Of a stretch of DNA of 64,000 nucleotides, positions 7,585-16,825 are shown piece after piece; position 1 is the first letter of the stretch, and each line of letters starts with the position of its first letter. The DNA is taken from assembly GCA_013822425.1 (NCBI GenBank), contig PNKL01000010.1, forward strand, positions 1 to 64,000. The letters are read 5' to 3'. Made by a program: the position numbers and the translations under genes. The notes under the pieces were generated by a model, which saw only the letters and a list, made by a program, of their open reading frames with translations, did not search any database and was not told where the DNA came from. The stretch is from Gemmatimonas sp. GTDB taxonomy: Bacteria; Gemmatimonadota; Gemmatimonadetes; Gemmatimonadales; Gemmatimonadaceae.

Positions 7585-8595
7585 TCAGGCCCTCTGCCGA
7601 AGTCCCAGGCGCAGGATGCGTTCGAGGAGGTCGGGATACGCCACGCCCGCGTGACGCGCCGAGGACGCGAACTCCTCGCGCTCGGCGATTTCCGGGTTCG
7701 GATTGGCCTCGAGGAAATACAGGTCGCCGTGCGCATCGAGCCGGAAGTCGAGCCGGGCGTATCCGCCGAGTTCCAGGATACGGTAGATGCGCTTGCTGAC
7801 GTGCGCCGCCTCGGCGACCAGGTCGGGCGGGAGATCAGCCGGCCGGATGTCGATGCCGTGCCGCTCCTGGTATTCGAGGTCGTGCTTGGCGCGCGCGGTG
7901 GCAATGAGCGGTTCGTCCGCCGGCTGTTTTTCCGCCACGAGTTCGAACGCCGGGAACGCCACCAGGCGCTCGTTTCCCATGACGCTCACGTACAGTTCAC
8001 GCCCGTCGATGAACTGCTCGGCGATGGCATCGGTGCCGATGCGCTCGTGCACGAAACGGACGCGCTCGGCGAGCTTCTCGTCGGAATCCACCACGGACGC
8101 CTTGGCGATACCAACGGAGGAGTGCTCGATGAGTGACTTCACGATGAGCGGATAGGCGAGGTGCGTGGAGCGACGCACCTTGCGGCCCATCGGGAAGACG
8201 CCGAACTCCGGCACGCGAATGCGATGGTAGGCGCAGAGCTTCTTGGAGAGCGCCTTGCCGCGCGAGAGGATCATGCCGCGCGGATTGCATCCCGTGTACG
8301 GAATCTTGAGCAGCTCCAGGTAGCTGACGACGTTGTGGTCGAAGACCACCTCGCCGTGGAACTCCTCGAGCAGGTTGAAAACCACGTGGGGCTGGAACTG
8401 CTCTGCGGCCTCGCGCACCGGCGCCAATTCGTACTGGACGCCCAGCGGGCGCACCTCGTGGCCGCAGCCGCGCAGATGGCTGACGACGTCGAACTCGGTC
8501 TTCCATCTGTTGATGTCCTTGTCGCTCTGTCCCTCGAGCGAATCAGGCGGCACTAGCTGCGGGTGCATCAAGGCAAGCACGCGGAGCTTCTTCAT
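7585..8595 (-). CDS. ATP-grasp ligase of the D-Ala-D-Ala ligase type
   Basis: A 336-aa cytoplasmic ATP-grasp protein. The C-terminal part carries the metal/ATP site, [25 protein letters not shown], split here as [11 protein letters not shown] and [10 protein letters not shown] (about 275-305); the middle has the nucleotide lysines in YPLIVKSL and the ELYVSVMG strand. The N-terminal domain, with [11 protein letters not shown] and IPYTGCNP, is D-alanine ligase-like. No mur or ddl neighbours are present. Instead it overlaps by 4 bases (ATGA) the upstream metallopeptidase gene, so the two are translated together. I infer that it joins an amino acid or peptide to a carboxylate that the peptidase handles; substrate unknown. 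A housekeeping Ddl role is less likely. Confidence 0.82.
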   Translation of the reverse strand: MKKLRVLALMHPQLVPPDSLEGQSDKDINRWKTEFDVVSHLRGCGHEVRPLGVQYELAPVREAAEQFQPHVVFNLLEEFHGEVVFDHNVVSYLELLKIPYTGCNPRGMILSRGKALSKKLCAYHRIRVPEFGVFPMGRKVRRSTHLAYPLIVKSLIEHSSVGIAKASVVDSDEKLAERVRFVHERIGTDAIAEQFIDGRELYVSVMGNERLVAFPAFELVAEKQPADEPLIATARAKHDLEYQERHGIDIRPADLPPDLVAEAAHVSKRIYRILELGGYARLDFRLDAHGDLYFLEANPNPEIAEREEFASSARHAGVAYPDLLERILRLGLRQRA

Positions 8596-9626
8596 ACGGC
8601 GATCCAGTCGCGCCGGCCGTGCTTGGAGAGGAATTCCATGGTCCGGGCCGTGAGCAGGACCATGAAATCCATGAGGAGCTGCCGCTCGCGACCGACGACA
8701 CGCAGCTTGAGTTCGCGGCAGCGGCCAATCATGTCGTGCAGGACCTGGTCGAGGGTGAACTGGTACTCACCCGTCCAGCGGGACACGACTCGGCGAATCT
8801 CCTTGCGATGCCGGCGCAGGAAGCTGCCGGCCGCTTCATGGTCGCGGTTGCGCGGAGCGTCGGAAAAGAGGCGCAGCAGATCCTCATCGTACGTCGTGGG
8901 ATGTTCCACCGAGTAGAGCGCACGCCGGTAAGTGTAATGCTCAAAGAGCGTTCGGGTGAGCGTGCGCGCCGGGTCGATGACGATGCGCGTGGTGACACGC
9001 GGCTTGTCAGCGGCGAGCTCACCCATGAGGCGGTCCACATACTGCAGCTTCTGCAGCGCGGGCCAGCCGGCGTACCGGCGGCGCCAGTCGGAGCGCGGGG
9101 CGAGCCAGACCGCGAACGTCTCCGCGAAATCCTCGTCCGGGTGACTCTGCGCATACCACCGGCGCAGGTGCTGCACGTATTTCTTGCTGGCCGGATTGGG
9201 CCGGTACGATTCCGGGTACTTCGTGGAGGACTTGCCGAAGAGACGTTGCCACTCGCGGCGGCGGTGGACCTGGTACGCATGCTGCACTGCGTGCCCACAC
9301 TCATGCCGCAGGATCTGCATGCACTCGGTGTACGTGCCGCCCTCGACCTCGAGCAGCTGCGACCGCTCGAGCTTCATCAGGCGTGGATGCGCGAGGTAGA
9401 ACGGAATGGCGATGCCGGGCACGTTGCCCGGGGAGAACCATTCGTCGCTGATCCAGACGTGCGGGCGGACCCGCAGCTTGCGTGCGTCGAGCTCCGCATA
9501 GAGGTCATTGACGCAGCCCTCCAGCCAGGTGCCCTCGATACTGACCCCGAGGTCCTTGAGGCGCAGCTGGAGCAGTTCCTTGGTGGGCCATGTGGCCCAC
9601 GGGAAGCGACGGGAGCGGGAAGGCAT
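8592..9626 (-). CDS. Putative zincin metallopeptidase (Peptidase_Mx-like)
   Basis: A 344-aa protein without signal peptide or membrane segment. The zinc motif HECGH is at residues 108-112 in ILRHECGHAVQHAY. Downstream lies HPDEDFAETFAVWL (about 165-180), where the third ligand of this type of putative zinc-binding peptidase is expected. The C-terminal 150 residues are basic and helical. It is the first gene of a two-gene unit with the ATP-grasp ligase. The ATG at 9626 is used; a TTG at 9650 would add eight residues and has GAGG nearby but too close. Function is not established; a protease that trims what the ligase builds is an inference from the pairing. Confidence 0.72.
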   Translation of the reverse strand: MPSRSRRFPWATWPTKELLQLRLKDLGVSIEGTWLEGCVNDLYAELDARKLRVRPHVWISDEWFSPGNVPGIAIPFYLAHPRLMKLERSQLLEVEGGTYTECMQILRHECGHAVQHAYQVHRRREWQRLFGKSSTKYPESYRPNPASKKYVQHLRRWYAQSHPDEDFAETFAVWLAPRSDWRRRYAGWPALQKLQYVDRLMGELAADKPRVTTRIVIDPARTLTRTLFEHYTYRRALYSVEHPTTYDEDLLRLFSDAPRNRDHEAAGSFLRRHRKEIRRVVSRWTGEYQFTLDQVLHDMIGRCRELKLRVVGRERQLLMDFMVLLTARTMEFLSKHGRRDWIAV

Positions 9627-9705
9627 GCGGGGCAGAGCGTACGACGCCAAACCTCAGAGTGCAAGGGAAGGGAGTGTTGCAGGCCGGTCTCCTGAGTGCA
9701 CGCCG

Positions 9706-9950
9706 GGCTTTTTCACCACGGGACTCACTCTGGACTTCTTCACCACGGAGCACACGGAACGGCTGAGGGCCACGGAGGACCCATCAGCCCGGCCGTACAG
9801 TACTGCAAAACCTGGGGTTAAAGACATCATGCCATGCTGAATCCTTCGTGTCGCTCGCTGTTCCCCCAAGAAGTTGCAGTCCTCCGTGGCCCTCCGTTTC
9901 CTTCGTGAGCTCCGTGGTGAAAGAGGCCAGCTGTGTGGTGAAAAAGGCCA
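9706..9950. repeat. Long palindromic intergenic element B
   Basis: A 245-bp nested inverted repeat related to element A. The outer arm GGCTTTTTCACCACG (9706-9720) pairs with the region ending at 9949. The inner arm (about 9735-9780, from CTTCTTCACCACGGAG) pairs with about 9879-9926. The central part shares ACCTGGGGTTAAAGACATC (one mismatch with element A) and CTGTTCCCCCAAG with element A. It separates the divergent metallopeptidase and MFS genes and may therefore lie within their leader regions. Confidence 0.82.
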
Positions 9951-9996
9951 GCAGGGTGTGATGCAGGGGGATGAGGGGAGCGGCTATTCTTCTTCC

Positions 9997-11271
9997 ATGC
10001 CAGCCATCCCCACCGGCCCGTATGCGGCGCTGCAGCACCCGAACTTCCGCCGCTATATCGTGGGGCTGTTTGCCTTCACGCTGGCGGTGCAGATCCAGGG
10101 AACGGTGGTCGGCTGGCAGATCTACGAACTGACCCGCGACAAGCTGGCGCTGGGGCTCATCGGGCTGGCGGAAGCGCTGCCCTTCATCGGCTTCGCGCTG
10201 TACGCCGGCCATGTGGCGGATCGCCATGACCGCCAGCGAATTGCAGTCACGGCGTTGGTCGTGCTTGTGTTCTGCTCGGTGGCACTGTTGGTCCTGCCGC
10301 TGGTGCTGCCGCACGCTCCGCGCCGGGTGACGACGCTGATCTACGTCACGATCGTGGTGAGCGGCGTGGCGCGCAGTTTCCTGCAGCCGGCGCGCCAGGC
10401 GCTTGGCCAGGAGCTCGTACCGCGCGCCCTGTTTCACAACGCGGTGACGTGGCGCAGCGGCGCGTGGCAACTGGCGGCCGTCATCGGCCCCGCTCTCGGC
10501 GGGGCGCTCTACGCCCTCGGCGGCACCTTGTACGCGTACGCCGGCGATGCACTGCTGGTGGTCATCGGACTCCTAGCCATCGCATCCATCGACCATCGCA
10601 GCACGAACACCAGCGACCACACCGAGGACATCGGCGAGAGCCTGGCCGGGGGCCTCCGCTTTGTCTTCAAGCAGCCGATCCTGCTCAGCGCCTTGTCACT
10701 CGACCTGTTTTCGGTGTTCTTCGGTGGCGCCACCGCGCTGTTGCCGATCTTCGCGGCCGAGATCCTGCATGTCGGGCCACAAGGACTTGGCCTGTTGCGC
10801 GCGGCGCCGGCCGTCGGCGCCGTGGTGACCTCGCTGATCATCGTGCACCGTCCCCCGTTTGCCCGCGCCGGTCGCACCCTGGCGTTCGCGGTCTGCGGCT
10901 TCGGGTTGTTCACGATCGCATTCGGGCTGTCCACGTCGTTCTGGCTGTCCGTGGCGATGCTCGCACTCGCGGGTGCTTCCGACATGGTGAGCGTCTCGAT
11001 TCGCTCGAACCTGCTGCAGACGGTGACGCCGACGCACCTGTTCGGACGAGTGTCATCCGTGAACAGCGTCTTCGTCGGATCCTCGAACGAGATTGGAATG
11101 TTCGAGTCGGGCGTCACGGCGCAACTGCTTGGAACGGTCACGTCGGTGGTGCTGGGTGGCGTAGCGACGCTGGGCGTGGTCGCCGTCATCTTCCGCCGCA
11201 ATCGCGCCCTTTGGCGTCTCGGGCGCATTCAGGACCTGAGCGAGTTGCCAGCCGAACGCCCTGCAGCATGA
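9997..11271 (+). CDS. MFS transporter, EntS/DHA3-like exporter
   Basis: A 424-aa inner-membrane protein with about ten to twelve hydrophobic helices. It resembles the MFS_3 (enterobactin exporter-like, DHA3) family: the loop 2-3 motif appears as GHVADRHDRQRI (about 68-79), and SVNSVFVGSSNEIG occurs in the C-terminal half. It probably exports a small molecule by proton antiport; the substrate cannot be read from the sequence. The start is placed at MPAIPTG because the preceding in-frame residues are translated from palindromic element B; an ATG at 9961 is a possible alternative. It converges on the transketolase gene with 27 bases between. Confidence 0.82.
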   Translation: MPAIPTGPYAALQHPNFRRYIVGLFAFTLAVQIQGTVVGWQIYELTRDKLALGLIGLAEALPFIGFALYAGHVADRHDRQRIAVTALVVLVFCSVALLVLPLVLPHAPRRVTTLIYVTIVVSGVARSFLQPARQALGQELVPRALFHNAVTWRSGAWQLAAVIGPALGGALYALGGTLYAYAGDALLVVIGLLAIASIDHRSTNTSDHTEDIGESLAGGLRFVFKQPILLSALSLDLFSVFFGGATALLPIFAAEILHVGPQGLGLLRAAPAVGAVVTSLIIVHRPPFARAGRTLAFAVCGFGLFTIAFGLSTSFWLSVAMLALAGASDMVSVSIRSNLLQTVTPTHLFGRVSSVNSVFVGSSNEIGMFESGVTAQLLGTVTSVVLGGVATLGVVAVIFRRNRALWRLGRIQDLSELPAERPAA

Positions 11272-11298
11272 CGCTTCCGCTGTGACGTTGAGGCGAGT

Positions 11299-13311
11299 CT
11301 AGCCGACCAGCCCTTTGACGGCCTCGCAAATGCGCTCCGCCGTGATGCCGTATTCGGCGTAGAGCCTGGGGGCGGGCGCGGAGGCACCGAACATCTCGAT
11401 GCCGATGACCGTACCGCGGTCTCCGACCCAGCGGTACCAACTCATGGGATGACCGGCTTCAATGGCGACGCGCGGAATTCCCGACGGGAGCACGGCATCG
11501 CGCCATTTCCTGTCCTGCCGTGCAAAGAGCTCAAGCGATGGGGCGCTCACGACGCGGGTGGCAACGCCGTCGTCGGCGAGCAGCTGCTGCGCTGCCAGGG
11601 CGATGGACACCTCGGACCCCGTCGCGAGAATGATGGCCTTCGGGGTCGTGCCGTCGAGCGTATTGCCGAGCACGTACGCGCCGCGGGCGAGATGCACGGC
11701 GGCGCTTCGCGACGTCCGATCGATGAATGGCAGCTTCTGGCGCGAAAGAACGAGGGCCACGGGGCCCGTCTTGTGCTCGAGTGCGACGCGCCAGGCCTCC
11801 ACGACCTCGCTGGCATCGGCGGGACGGAGCACGAGCACGTTCGGAATGACGCGCAACGCCGAGATGTGCTCGATGGGCTGGTGCGTGGGCCCGTCCTCGC
11901 CAAGCCCGATCGAGTCGTGGGTAAAAACGTAGATCACATGCTGCTTCATGAGCGCCGCCAACCGGATGGCAGGACGCATGTAGTCGGCGAAGACCAGGAA
12001 CGTACCGCCGTACGGAATGAAGCCGCCGTGCAGCGCCATGCCGTTCAGGATGGCGCCCATCGCATGCTCGCGAATGCCGAAGAAGATGTTGCGTCCTTCG
12101 GGATGTTCGGCGGAACAGGCGGCAGCTCCCTTCACCATCGTCAGGTTGGACCCAGCGAGGTCGGCCGATCCGCCGATGAGTTCCGGGATGTGCGGAGCCA
12201 GGGCGTTGATGACCACACCGCTGGCAGCGCGACTTGCCACGCTGCCGTTGGTGGCGTCGAAGGTGGGAAGATGACTGCCCCAGTTGGCAGGCAGGTCCCC
12301 ATGCCAACGCCGCCCGAGTTCCTTGGCGGCGTCAGGGTTGGCCTTGGTGAATGCCATGAATCGCTGCATCCACTCCTTCTGCGCGGCCTCGCCGTTGGCC
12401 GCTACCTGCGCACGCCAGTGCGCCACGGCGTCGTCAGGTACGACGAACGGCTCCATGTTCGCCCAACCGAGAGCCTTCTTGGTGAGTGCGATCTCGTCCT
12501 TCCCGAGCGGCTCGCCGTGCGCCTTGGACGAACCCGCCCGATTGGGAGACCCGTAGCCAATGACACTCGTCGTGATGACGAGCGTGGGACGCTGCGTGTC
12601 GGCCTTGGCTTCGGCAACGGCGCGATCAATGGCCGCCAGATCGTTGACGTCGGCGACATGGAGCACCTGCCACCCGTACGACTCAAAACGTCTTGCCGCG
12701 TCGTCGCTGCAGGTCAGATCCGTACGGCCATCAATGGAGATTCCGTTGTTGTCGAAGAAGCCAATGAGCTTGCCGAGCTTCTGGTGGCCGGCAAATGACG
12801 CGGCCTCGTGTGAAATCCCTTCCATCAGGCACCCGTCGCCGGCGATGAACCACGTGTAGTGATCGATGATCTTGTGGTCCGGCATGTTGAACGCGGCAGC
12901 AAGGGTCCGTTCAGCGAGTGCGAGCCCGACGGCGTTGGCGATGCCCTGGCCCAGAGGACCGGTGGTCGTCTCCACTCCCGGGGTGTGACCGACTTCAGGG
13001 TGCCCGGGCGTCTTGCTGTTCCACTGACGGAACTGCTTGAGGTCGTGGAGCGTGAGTTCGTAGCCCGACATGAACAGGGTGCCGTAGAGGAGCATGGACG
13101 CGTGCCCGGCGGACAGCACAAACCGGTCGCGGTCCTGCCACCGCGGGTTGGACGGCGCGTGGCGCACGTGCCGCGTGAACAACGCGTAGGTGAGCGGGGC
13201 GAGCGCCATGGGCGTGCCCGGATGCCCGGACTCGGCGGCCTGGACCGCGTCCATGGCGAGGGTGCGGACCGTGTTAATGGCGAGGAGGTCGAGGGCGTCG
13301 GAAGCGGCCAC
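11299..13311 (-). CDS. tkt: Transketolase
   Basis: A 670-aa thiamine-diphosphate enzyme of the pentose phosphate and Calvin-type carbon rearrangements, transferring two-carbon ketol units between sugar phosphates. Full family length. The ThDP motif begins at GDGCLMEGISHEA (about 153-165) and ends near FFDNNGISIDG. The pyrimidine-domain segments GIREHAMGAILNG and DSIGLGEDGPTHQP are intact, as is the N-terminal SGHPGTPMALAPL. It stands alone: MFS gene convergent downstream, diguanylate-cyclase-like gene divergent upstream. Confidence 0.96.
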   Translation of the reverse strand: MAASDALDLLAINTVRTLAMDAVQAAESGHPGTPMALAPLTYALFTRHVRHAPSNPRWQDRDRFVLSAGHASMLLYGTLFMSGYELTLHDLKQFRQWNSKTPGHPEVGHTPGVETTTGPLGQGIANAVGLALAERTLAAAFNMPDHKIIDHYTWFIAGDGCLMEGISHEAASFAGHQKLGKLIGFFDNNGISIDGRTDLTCSDDAARRFESYGWQVLHVADVNDLAAIDRAVAEAKADTQRPTLVITTSVIGYGSPNRAGSSKAHGEPLGKDEIALTKKALGWANMEPFVVPDDAVAHWRAQVAANGEAAQKEWMQRFMAFTKANPDAAKELGRRWHGDLPANWGSHLPTFDATNGSVASRAASGVVINALAPHIPELIGGSADLAGSNLTMVKGAAACSAEHPEGRNIFFGIREHAMGAILNGMALHGGFIPYGGTFLVFADYMRPAIRLAALMKQHVIYVFTHDSIGLGEDGPTHQPIEHISALRVIPNVLVLRPADASEVVEAWRVALEHKTGPVALVLSRQKLPFIDRTSRSAAVHLARGAYVLGNTLDGTTPKAIILATGSEVSIALAAQQLLADDGVATRVVSAPSLELFARQDRKWRDAVLPSGIPRVAIEAGHPMSWYRWVGDRGTVIGIEMFGASAPAPRLYAEYGITAERICEAVKGLVG

Positions 13312-13620
13312 GGGCCGAAACTCCGGCTATCTGGGGTGAGGGCGCGCGACCGGGCGTGACGCGCCGAATAAAACTAGTCCGGCGCCACGCGCGGTGCGAT
13401 GCGGGACCGACTGCAATGGCTGAACGCGCACGGCACGTGAAGCGGCGGGGCGAGTCCTTACATGCCCTCTGGCGGGGGGCCATGTTCCGAATGGAATGAA
13501 CCGCCTCACGACGGTTGGCGAAGCTGCGGTGTCCGCGGCCGCGTCCGCCGCGACGTCGGCGGATGCGCGGCCTCCCGCCACGGCGCCAGCGGTGCCAGAT
13601 TCTCCATCAGCACCCGCCCC
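13312..13620. other. Intergenic region between transketolase and GGDEF gene
   Basis: About 310 bases between divergent starts. The frame of the GGDEF gene is open back to 13462, but those codons show no similarity or usable start, so the region is taken as a double promoter. I see no convincing -10/-35 pair, repeat or RNA structure. Confidence 0.4.
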
Positions 13621-14505
13621 ATGAAAACCCCTGCAAGACCCTCGCCACGCTTCAGGTCGCTGAAGCATCCCGGCGCGCTGACCGCGCTGATGGAGAACCT
13701 GCGCGAGGCGTTCTACATCACGAGCGCCCGCGGGGTGGTGGTTGACGCCAATCCGGCATTCCTGTCGATACTCGGCGTGCGCACCATGCACGATCTGCGG
13801 TCGTATTCGCTGTCGGACATGATCGCCGACCCGAAACGGCGGATGGAAGAGCTGGATATCCTCGACAAGAAGGGCACGGTGCGCGATTTCGAGATTGAGA
13901 TCGTGCGTCCGGACGGGGCCGTGCGCACGGTGCTCGACAGCTGCTACGTCTGTGTCGACGACGCAACGGGGGAGACGTTCTACCACGGTGTCCTGGTGGA
14001 CATCACCGACCGCAAGCGCCAGGAAGACGCGCTGCGCGAGCAGAGTGTCCGGGATCCGCTCACCGGCTGCTACAACCGCCGCTATCTCGAACAGATCGAG
14101 CCCGAGCTGGAGAGCGCCGAGTCGCCCTTCGGCTGCATCTTCATCGACATCGACCACGCGATTTCAAGCAGTACAACGACACGCATGGCCATGGGTGACA
14201 CGACGCTCGTGCGGATGAGTCGCTTCCTGATGCGGCAGGTGCGCGCGGAAGAGCCGGTGATCCGCCTGGGCGGCGACGAGTTCCTGCTGGTGCTGAACCC
14301 GGCAGACGAGGACGCCGTGGAGATGGTAGCGCGCCGCCTTCAGCTGGCGGCCATGCGCACGGCTCCGGTGCCGTTCTCGCTGGGGTGGAGTACGCGGCGA
14401 CCCGGCGAATCGGTGCAGGACACAGTCAACCGGGCAGACCAGCGGCTGCTCTCCGTACGGGTGATGGAACGCGCCGGCACCCGGAATCCGGGTGCCTCGG
14501 AATAG
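13621..14505 (+). CDS. PAS-GGDEF protein with an internally frameshifted GGDEF domain
   Basis: A 294-aa cytoplasmic protein: a PAS domain at about residues 20-130 (ending in the VDITDRKRQED linker) and a GGDEF domain at about 135-285. The RLGGDEFLL active-site loop is intact. However, after DIDH the protein reads AISSSTTTRMAM where the family has FKQYNDTHGH. That canonical stretch is present in another frame at 14163-14192. An extra GCGAT (14158-14162) shifts the frame, and about five bases missing near 14193 restore it before GDTTLVRMS. The replaced residues include the Lys and Asn/Asp that hold GTP in PleD-type enzymes, so cyclase activity is doubtful. RAEE replaces the usual RxxD inhibitory site. 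Confidence 0.8.
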   Translation: MKTPARPSPRFRSLKHPGALTALMENLREAFYITSARGVVVDANPAFLSILGVRTMHDLRSYSLSDMIADPKRRMEELDILDKKGTVRDFEIEIVRPDGAVRTVLDSCYVCVDDATGETFYHGVLVDITDRKRQEDALREQSVRDPLTGCYNRRYLEQIEPELESAESPFGCIFIDIDHAISSSTTTRMAMGDTTLVRMSRFLMRQVRAEEPVIRLGGDEFLLVLNPADEDAVEMVARRLQLAAMRTAPVPFSLGWSTRRPGESVQDTVNRADQRLLSVRVMERAGTRNPGASE

Positions 14506-14528
14506 AGCTGAGCTCAGCGGCAGGAGCT

Positions 14529-14550
14529 GGCCTTTTTCACCACGAAGCAC
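14529..14550. repeat. Orphan arm of the TTCACCACGGAG palindrome family
   Basis: CCTTTTTCACCACGAAGCAC lies between the GGDEF and VWA genes. It matches the outer arm of palindromic elements A and B. I see no opposing arm nearby. Confidence 0.55.
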
Positions 14551-14622
14551 AGGAAAGCAGGGGAGGTGTGCAAGAAAGACGGCGGCGGCCGTCTCCCCGG
14601 GAACCAACATATGGAGGAGATC

Positions 14623-16821
14623 GTGCGTCGCCTCGTGTCTTCCATGGCCTTCTGCCTGCCGCTGACGGCGACCGCCACGCCACAGACCGATCGCATTGAC
14701 CGTTCGGTCCCCTGCGTCGACTGTCCAACCTGCGAAACACGGCTGCCCTGCGTCCGTGCCGCACAGGTCGTTCGTACGTCGAGCCGCGCCGTGCTGACCA
14801 TTGACGGTCGCGTGGTGCGCTACGAGATCACCGAGCGCTTCGTGAATCGCGGCGCCGTGGTGGGAGAGACCGACTACCTGCTGCCGTTGCCGGCGCGCGC
14901 GGCCTTCGAGGACCTTGCACTCTCGATTGACGGCGAGATGGTGACCGGGGAGACCCTGCGAGCCGACCGTGCGCGGTCGATCTACGAGGAAATCGTGCGC
15001 CGTCAGCGCGATCCGGCGCTCGTGGAATGGATGGGACAGGGCCTGCTGCGCACACGCATCTTCCCCATCGCGCCCGGGGAAGAGAAAACGGTGATCGTGC
15101 GTTTCCGGGCCATCGTCGAGCGGGAGGGCGACGCGCTTCGCCTGGATTACCGGCCGCCCATGCGCACCGGCGACGACGGCGCACGCAGCACCCTTGAGGT
15201 GCGCTACCCCGCGCGCGGCGAGTTCGGGCGCGCCTTCTCCCCGACGCACGACCTCGACATTGGCGAACAGGGAAGCCTGCGCCATGCACGGGCCGAGCGT
15301 GTTCGCGGTGTTGCCACCATCCTGGTACCGGTGCGCGCCGAACGTTCGGCGTCGGTGCACATGCTGACCCACGCCAGAAGCGGAGAGGACGGCTTCGTGA
15401 TGATCACCATTGCGCCTCCCGCGGTCAGCCGAACGGTGACCCCGCGGGACGTGACGTTCGTGCTGGACGTATCGGGATCAATGGCCGGCGCGAAGATCGA
15501 GCAGGCGCGGCAGGCCGGACGAGCGCTGCTGGCCGGGCTGAACCCGATCGACCGATTCCGCGTGATCGCGTTCAGCAGCGAGGTGAGCGGGTTTCGCGAC
15601 GGTTGGCAGGCGACGACAGGGCCCAACGTGCGCGCCGCCCATCGGTATCTCGACGGGCTGAAGGCTGAGGGATCAACCAACATCTCCGGGGCGCTCGAAG
15701 CGGCGCTGGAGGAGGCACACGGCACCGGTCGCCTCGCCGTGATCCTGTTCCTGACCGATGGTGCACCGACCGTAGGCGAGCGCAATCCGGATCGCATCGC
15801 GGCGCTGGCCCGGCGCCTGCGCGGACGCCAGCGACTCTTCACGTTTGGCGTGGGTGTCGACGTGAACGCAGCGCTCCTCGAACAGCTGGCGTTGAGCGGA
15901 CGCGGCACGGCGCAGTTCGTGCGCCCGGAAGAGGATGTGGAGCGCGCGGTGAGCGTGGTTGCCCAGCGGCTGACGGATCCTGTGGCCACCGACCTGCGGG
16001 TTCGCGTGAACGGCGTGCGCCTTGAGCGCATGCAGCCCACGGATGCGGTTGACCTCTTTGCCGGGCAGGAAGTCACGCTCCTTGCGCGCTATCGCGGAAG
16101 CGCCGGCGCCGCGACGCTGACGGTCGAAGGATCGAGCGTTGATGGTCCCGTGCGCTGGACGACCACGGGCGAGTTTGCGGCGCGGGCACCGGGCAACGCC
16201 TTCATTGCGCGGCTCTGGGCGGTGCAGCGGGTCGGCTGGTTGAGCGCCGAGCGACGACGCAACGGAGCCACAGCCGAGCTCGACGAGGAACTGCGGACCC
16301 TTGGCATGCAATACGGGATTCCCACCGAGCTGACCTCGTATCTCGTGGTCGAACCAGGCATGCAGACGGGACGGCCGACGAACATGCCGCGCCGGGACCG
16401 CGGGACGCCCGCCGGGTCGGTCATTGGAGGCGCGGGTGCGGCCGCTCCGGCGCCCGTGCAGATGTTCGAGGCGGCAAAGGCCGCCGCAGACCAGCGCGCG
16501 GTGCAGAACATGTCGCAGCTGGATGCCGCGCAGGCAGGGCTCGCGGGTCGTCAGCAGTTCGCGATGGGGCGGATGTTCACGCAGGTGGACGGCGAGTGGC
16601 AGGATGCGATGCCAGCGGGACAGGCGACACGCGTCGTCCGCGTTGCAGCCTACTCTGCGGCGTACTTTGCGCTGCTCGACCGGCTGCCGGCGCTCAAGGA
16701 AGCCTTTGCAATAGGCGAGCGCGTGGCGGTGCAGGGACGCGCTGTCCGCCTCGTGCTCGACCCGAAGGGCGACAGCACGCTGGCGGTGGGTGCACTCGAC
16801 GCGATCGTGCGAGATTGGTAA
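14623..16821 (+). CDS. Exported VIT and von Willebrand factor A domain protein
   Basis: A 732-aa protein. A GTG start at 14623 is chosen: it follows GGAGGAG at ideal spacing and begins a signal peptide, VRRLVSSMAFCLPLTATATP. A cysteine-rich stretch (CVDCPTCETRLPC) comes next, then a VIT domain (about 45-180; YEEIVRRQRDPALVE is typical) and a VWA domain (about 275-450). The MIDAS metal site is complete: DVSGS, the T of GSTN, and the D of LTDGA. The C-terminal 200 residues have no recognised domain. It is followed after 4 bases by an ECF sigma gene and its anti-sigma gene, so it probably works in or is sensed by that envelope-stress circuit. It resembles inter-alpha-trypsin-inhibitor-like bacterial proteins. 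Confidence 0.85.
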   Translation: MRRLVSSMAFCLPLTATATPQTDRIDRSVPCVDCPTCETRLPCVRAAQVVRTSSRAVLTIDGRVVRYEITERFVNRGAVVGETDYLLPLPARAAFEDLALSIDGEMVTGETLRADRARSIYEEIVRRQRDPALVEWMGQGLLRTRIFPIAPGEEKTVIVRFRAIVEREGDALRLDYRPPMRTGDDGARSTLEVRYPARGEFGRAFSPTHDLDIGEQGSLRHARAERVRGVATILVPVRAERSASVHMLTHARSGEDGFVMITIAPPAVSRTVTPRDVTFVLDVSGSMAGAKIEQARQAGRALLAGLNPIDRFRVIAFSSEVSGFRDGWQATTGPNVRAAHRYLDGLKAEGSTNISGALEAALEEAHGTGRLAVILFLTDGAPTVGERNPDRIAALARRLRGRQRLFTFGVGVDVNAALLEQLALSGRGTAQFVRPEEDVERAVSVVAQRLTDPVATDLRVRVNGVRLERMQPTDAVDLFAGQEVTLLARYRGSAGAATLTVEGSSVDGPVRWTTTGEFAARAPGNAFIARLWAVQRVGWLSAERRRNGATAELDEELRTLGMQYGIPTELTSYLVVEPGMQTGRPTNMPRRDRGTPAGSVIGGAGAAAPAPVQMFEAAKAAADQRAVQNMSQLDAAQAGLAGRQQFAMGRMFTQVDGEWQDAMPAGQATRVVRVAAYSAAYFALLDRLPALKEAFAIGERVAVQGRAVRLVLDPKGDSTLAVGALDAIVRDW

Positions 16822-16825
16822 CGAC

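Noticed and set aside
7585-8595. Housekeeping D-alanine-D-alanine ligase
   Set aside because: No mur/fts context and coupling to a metallopeptidase gene; the family assignment as ATP-grasp is kept without that role.
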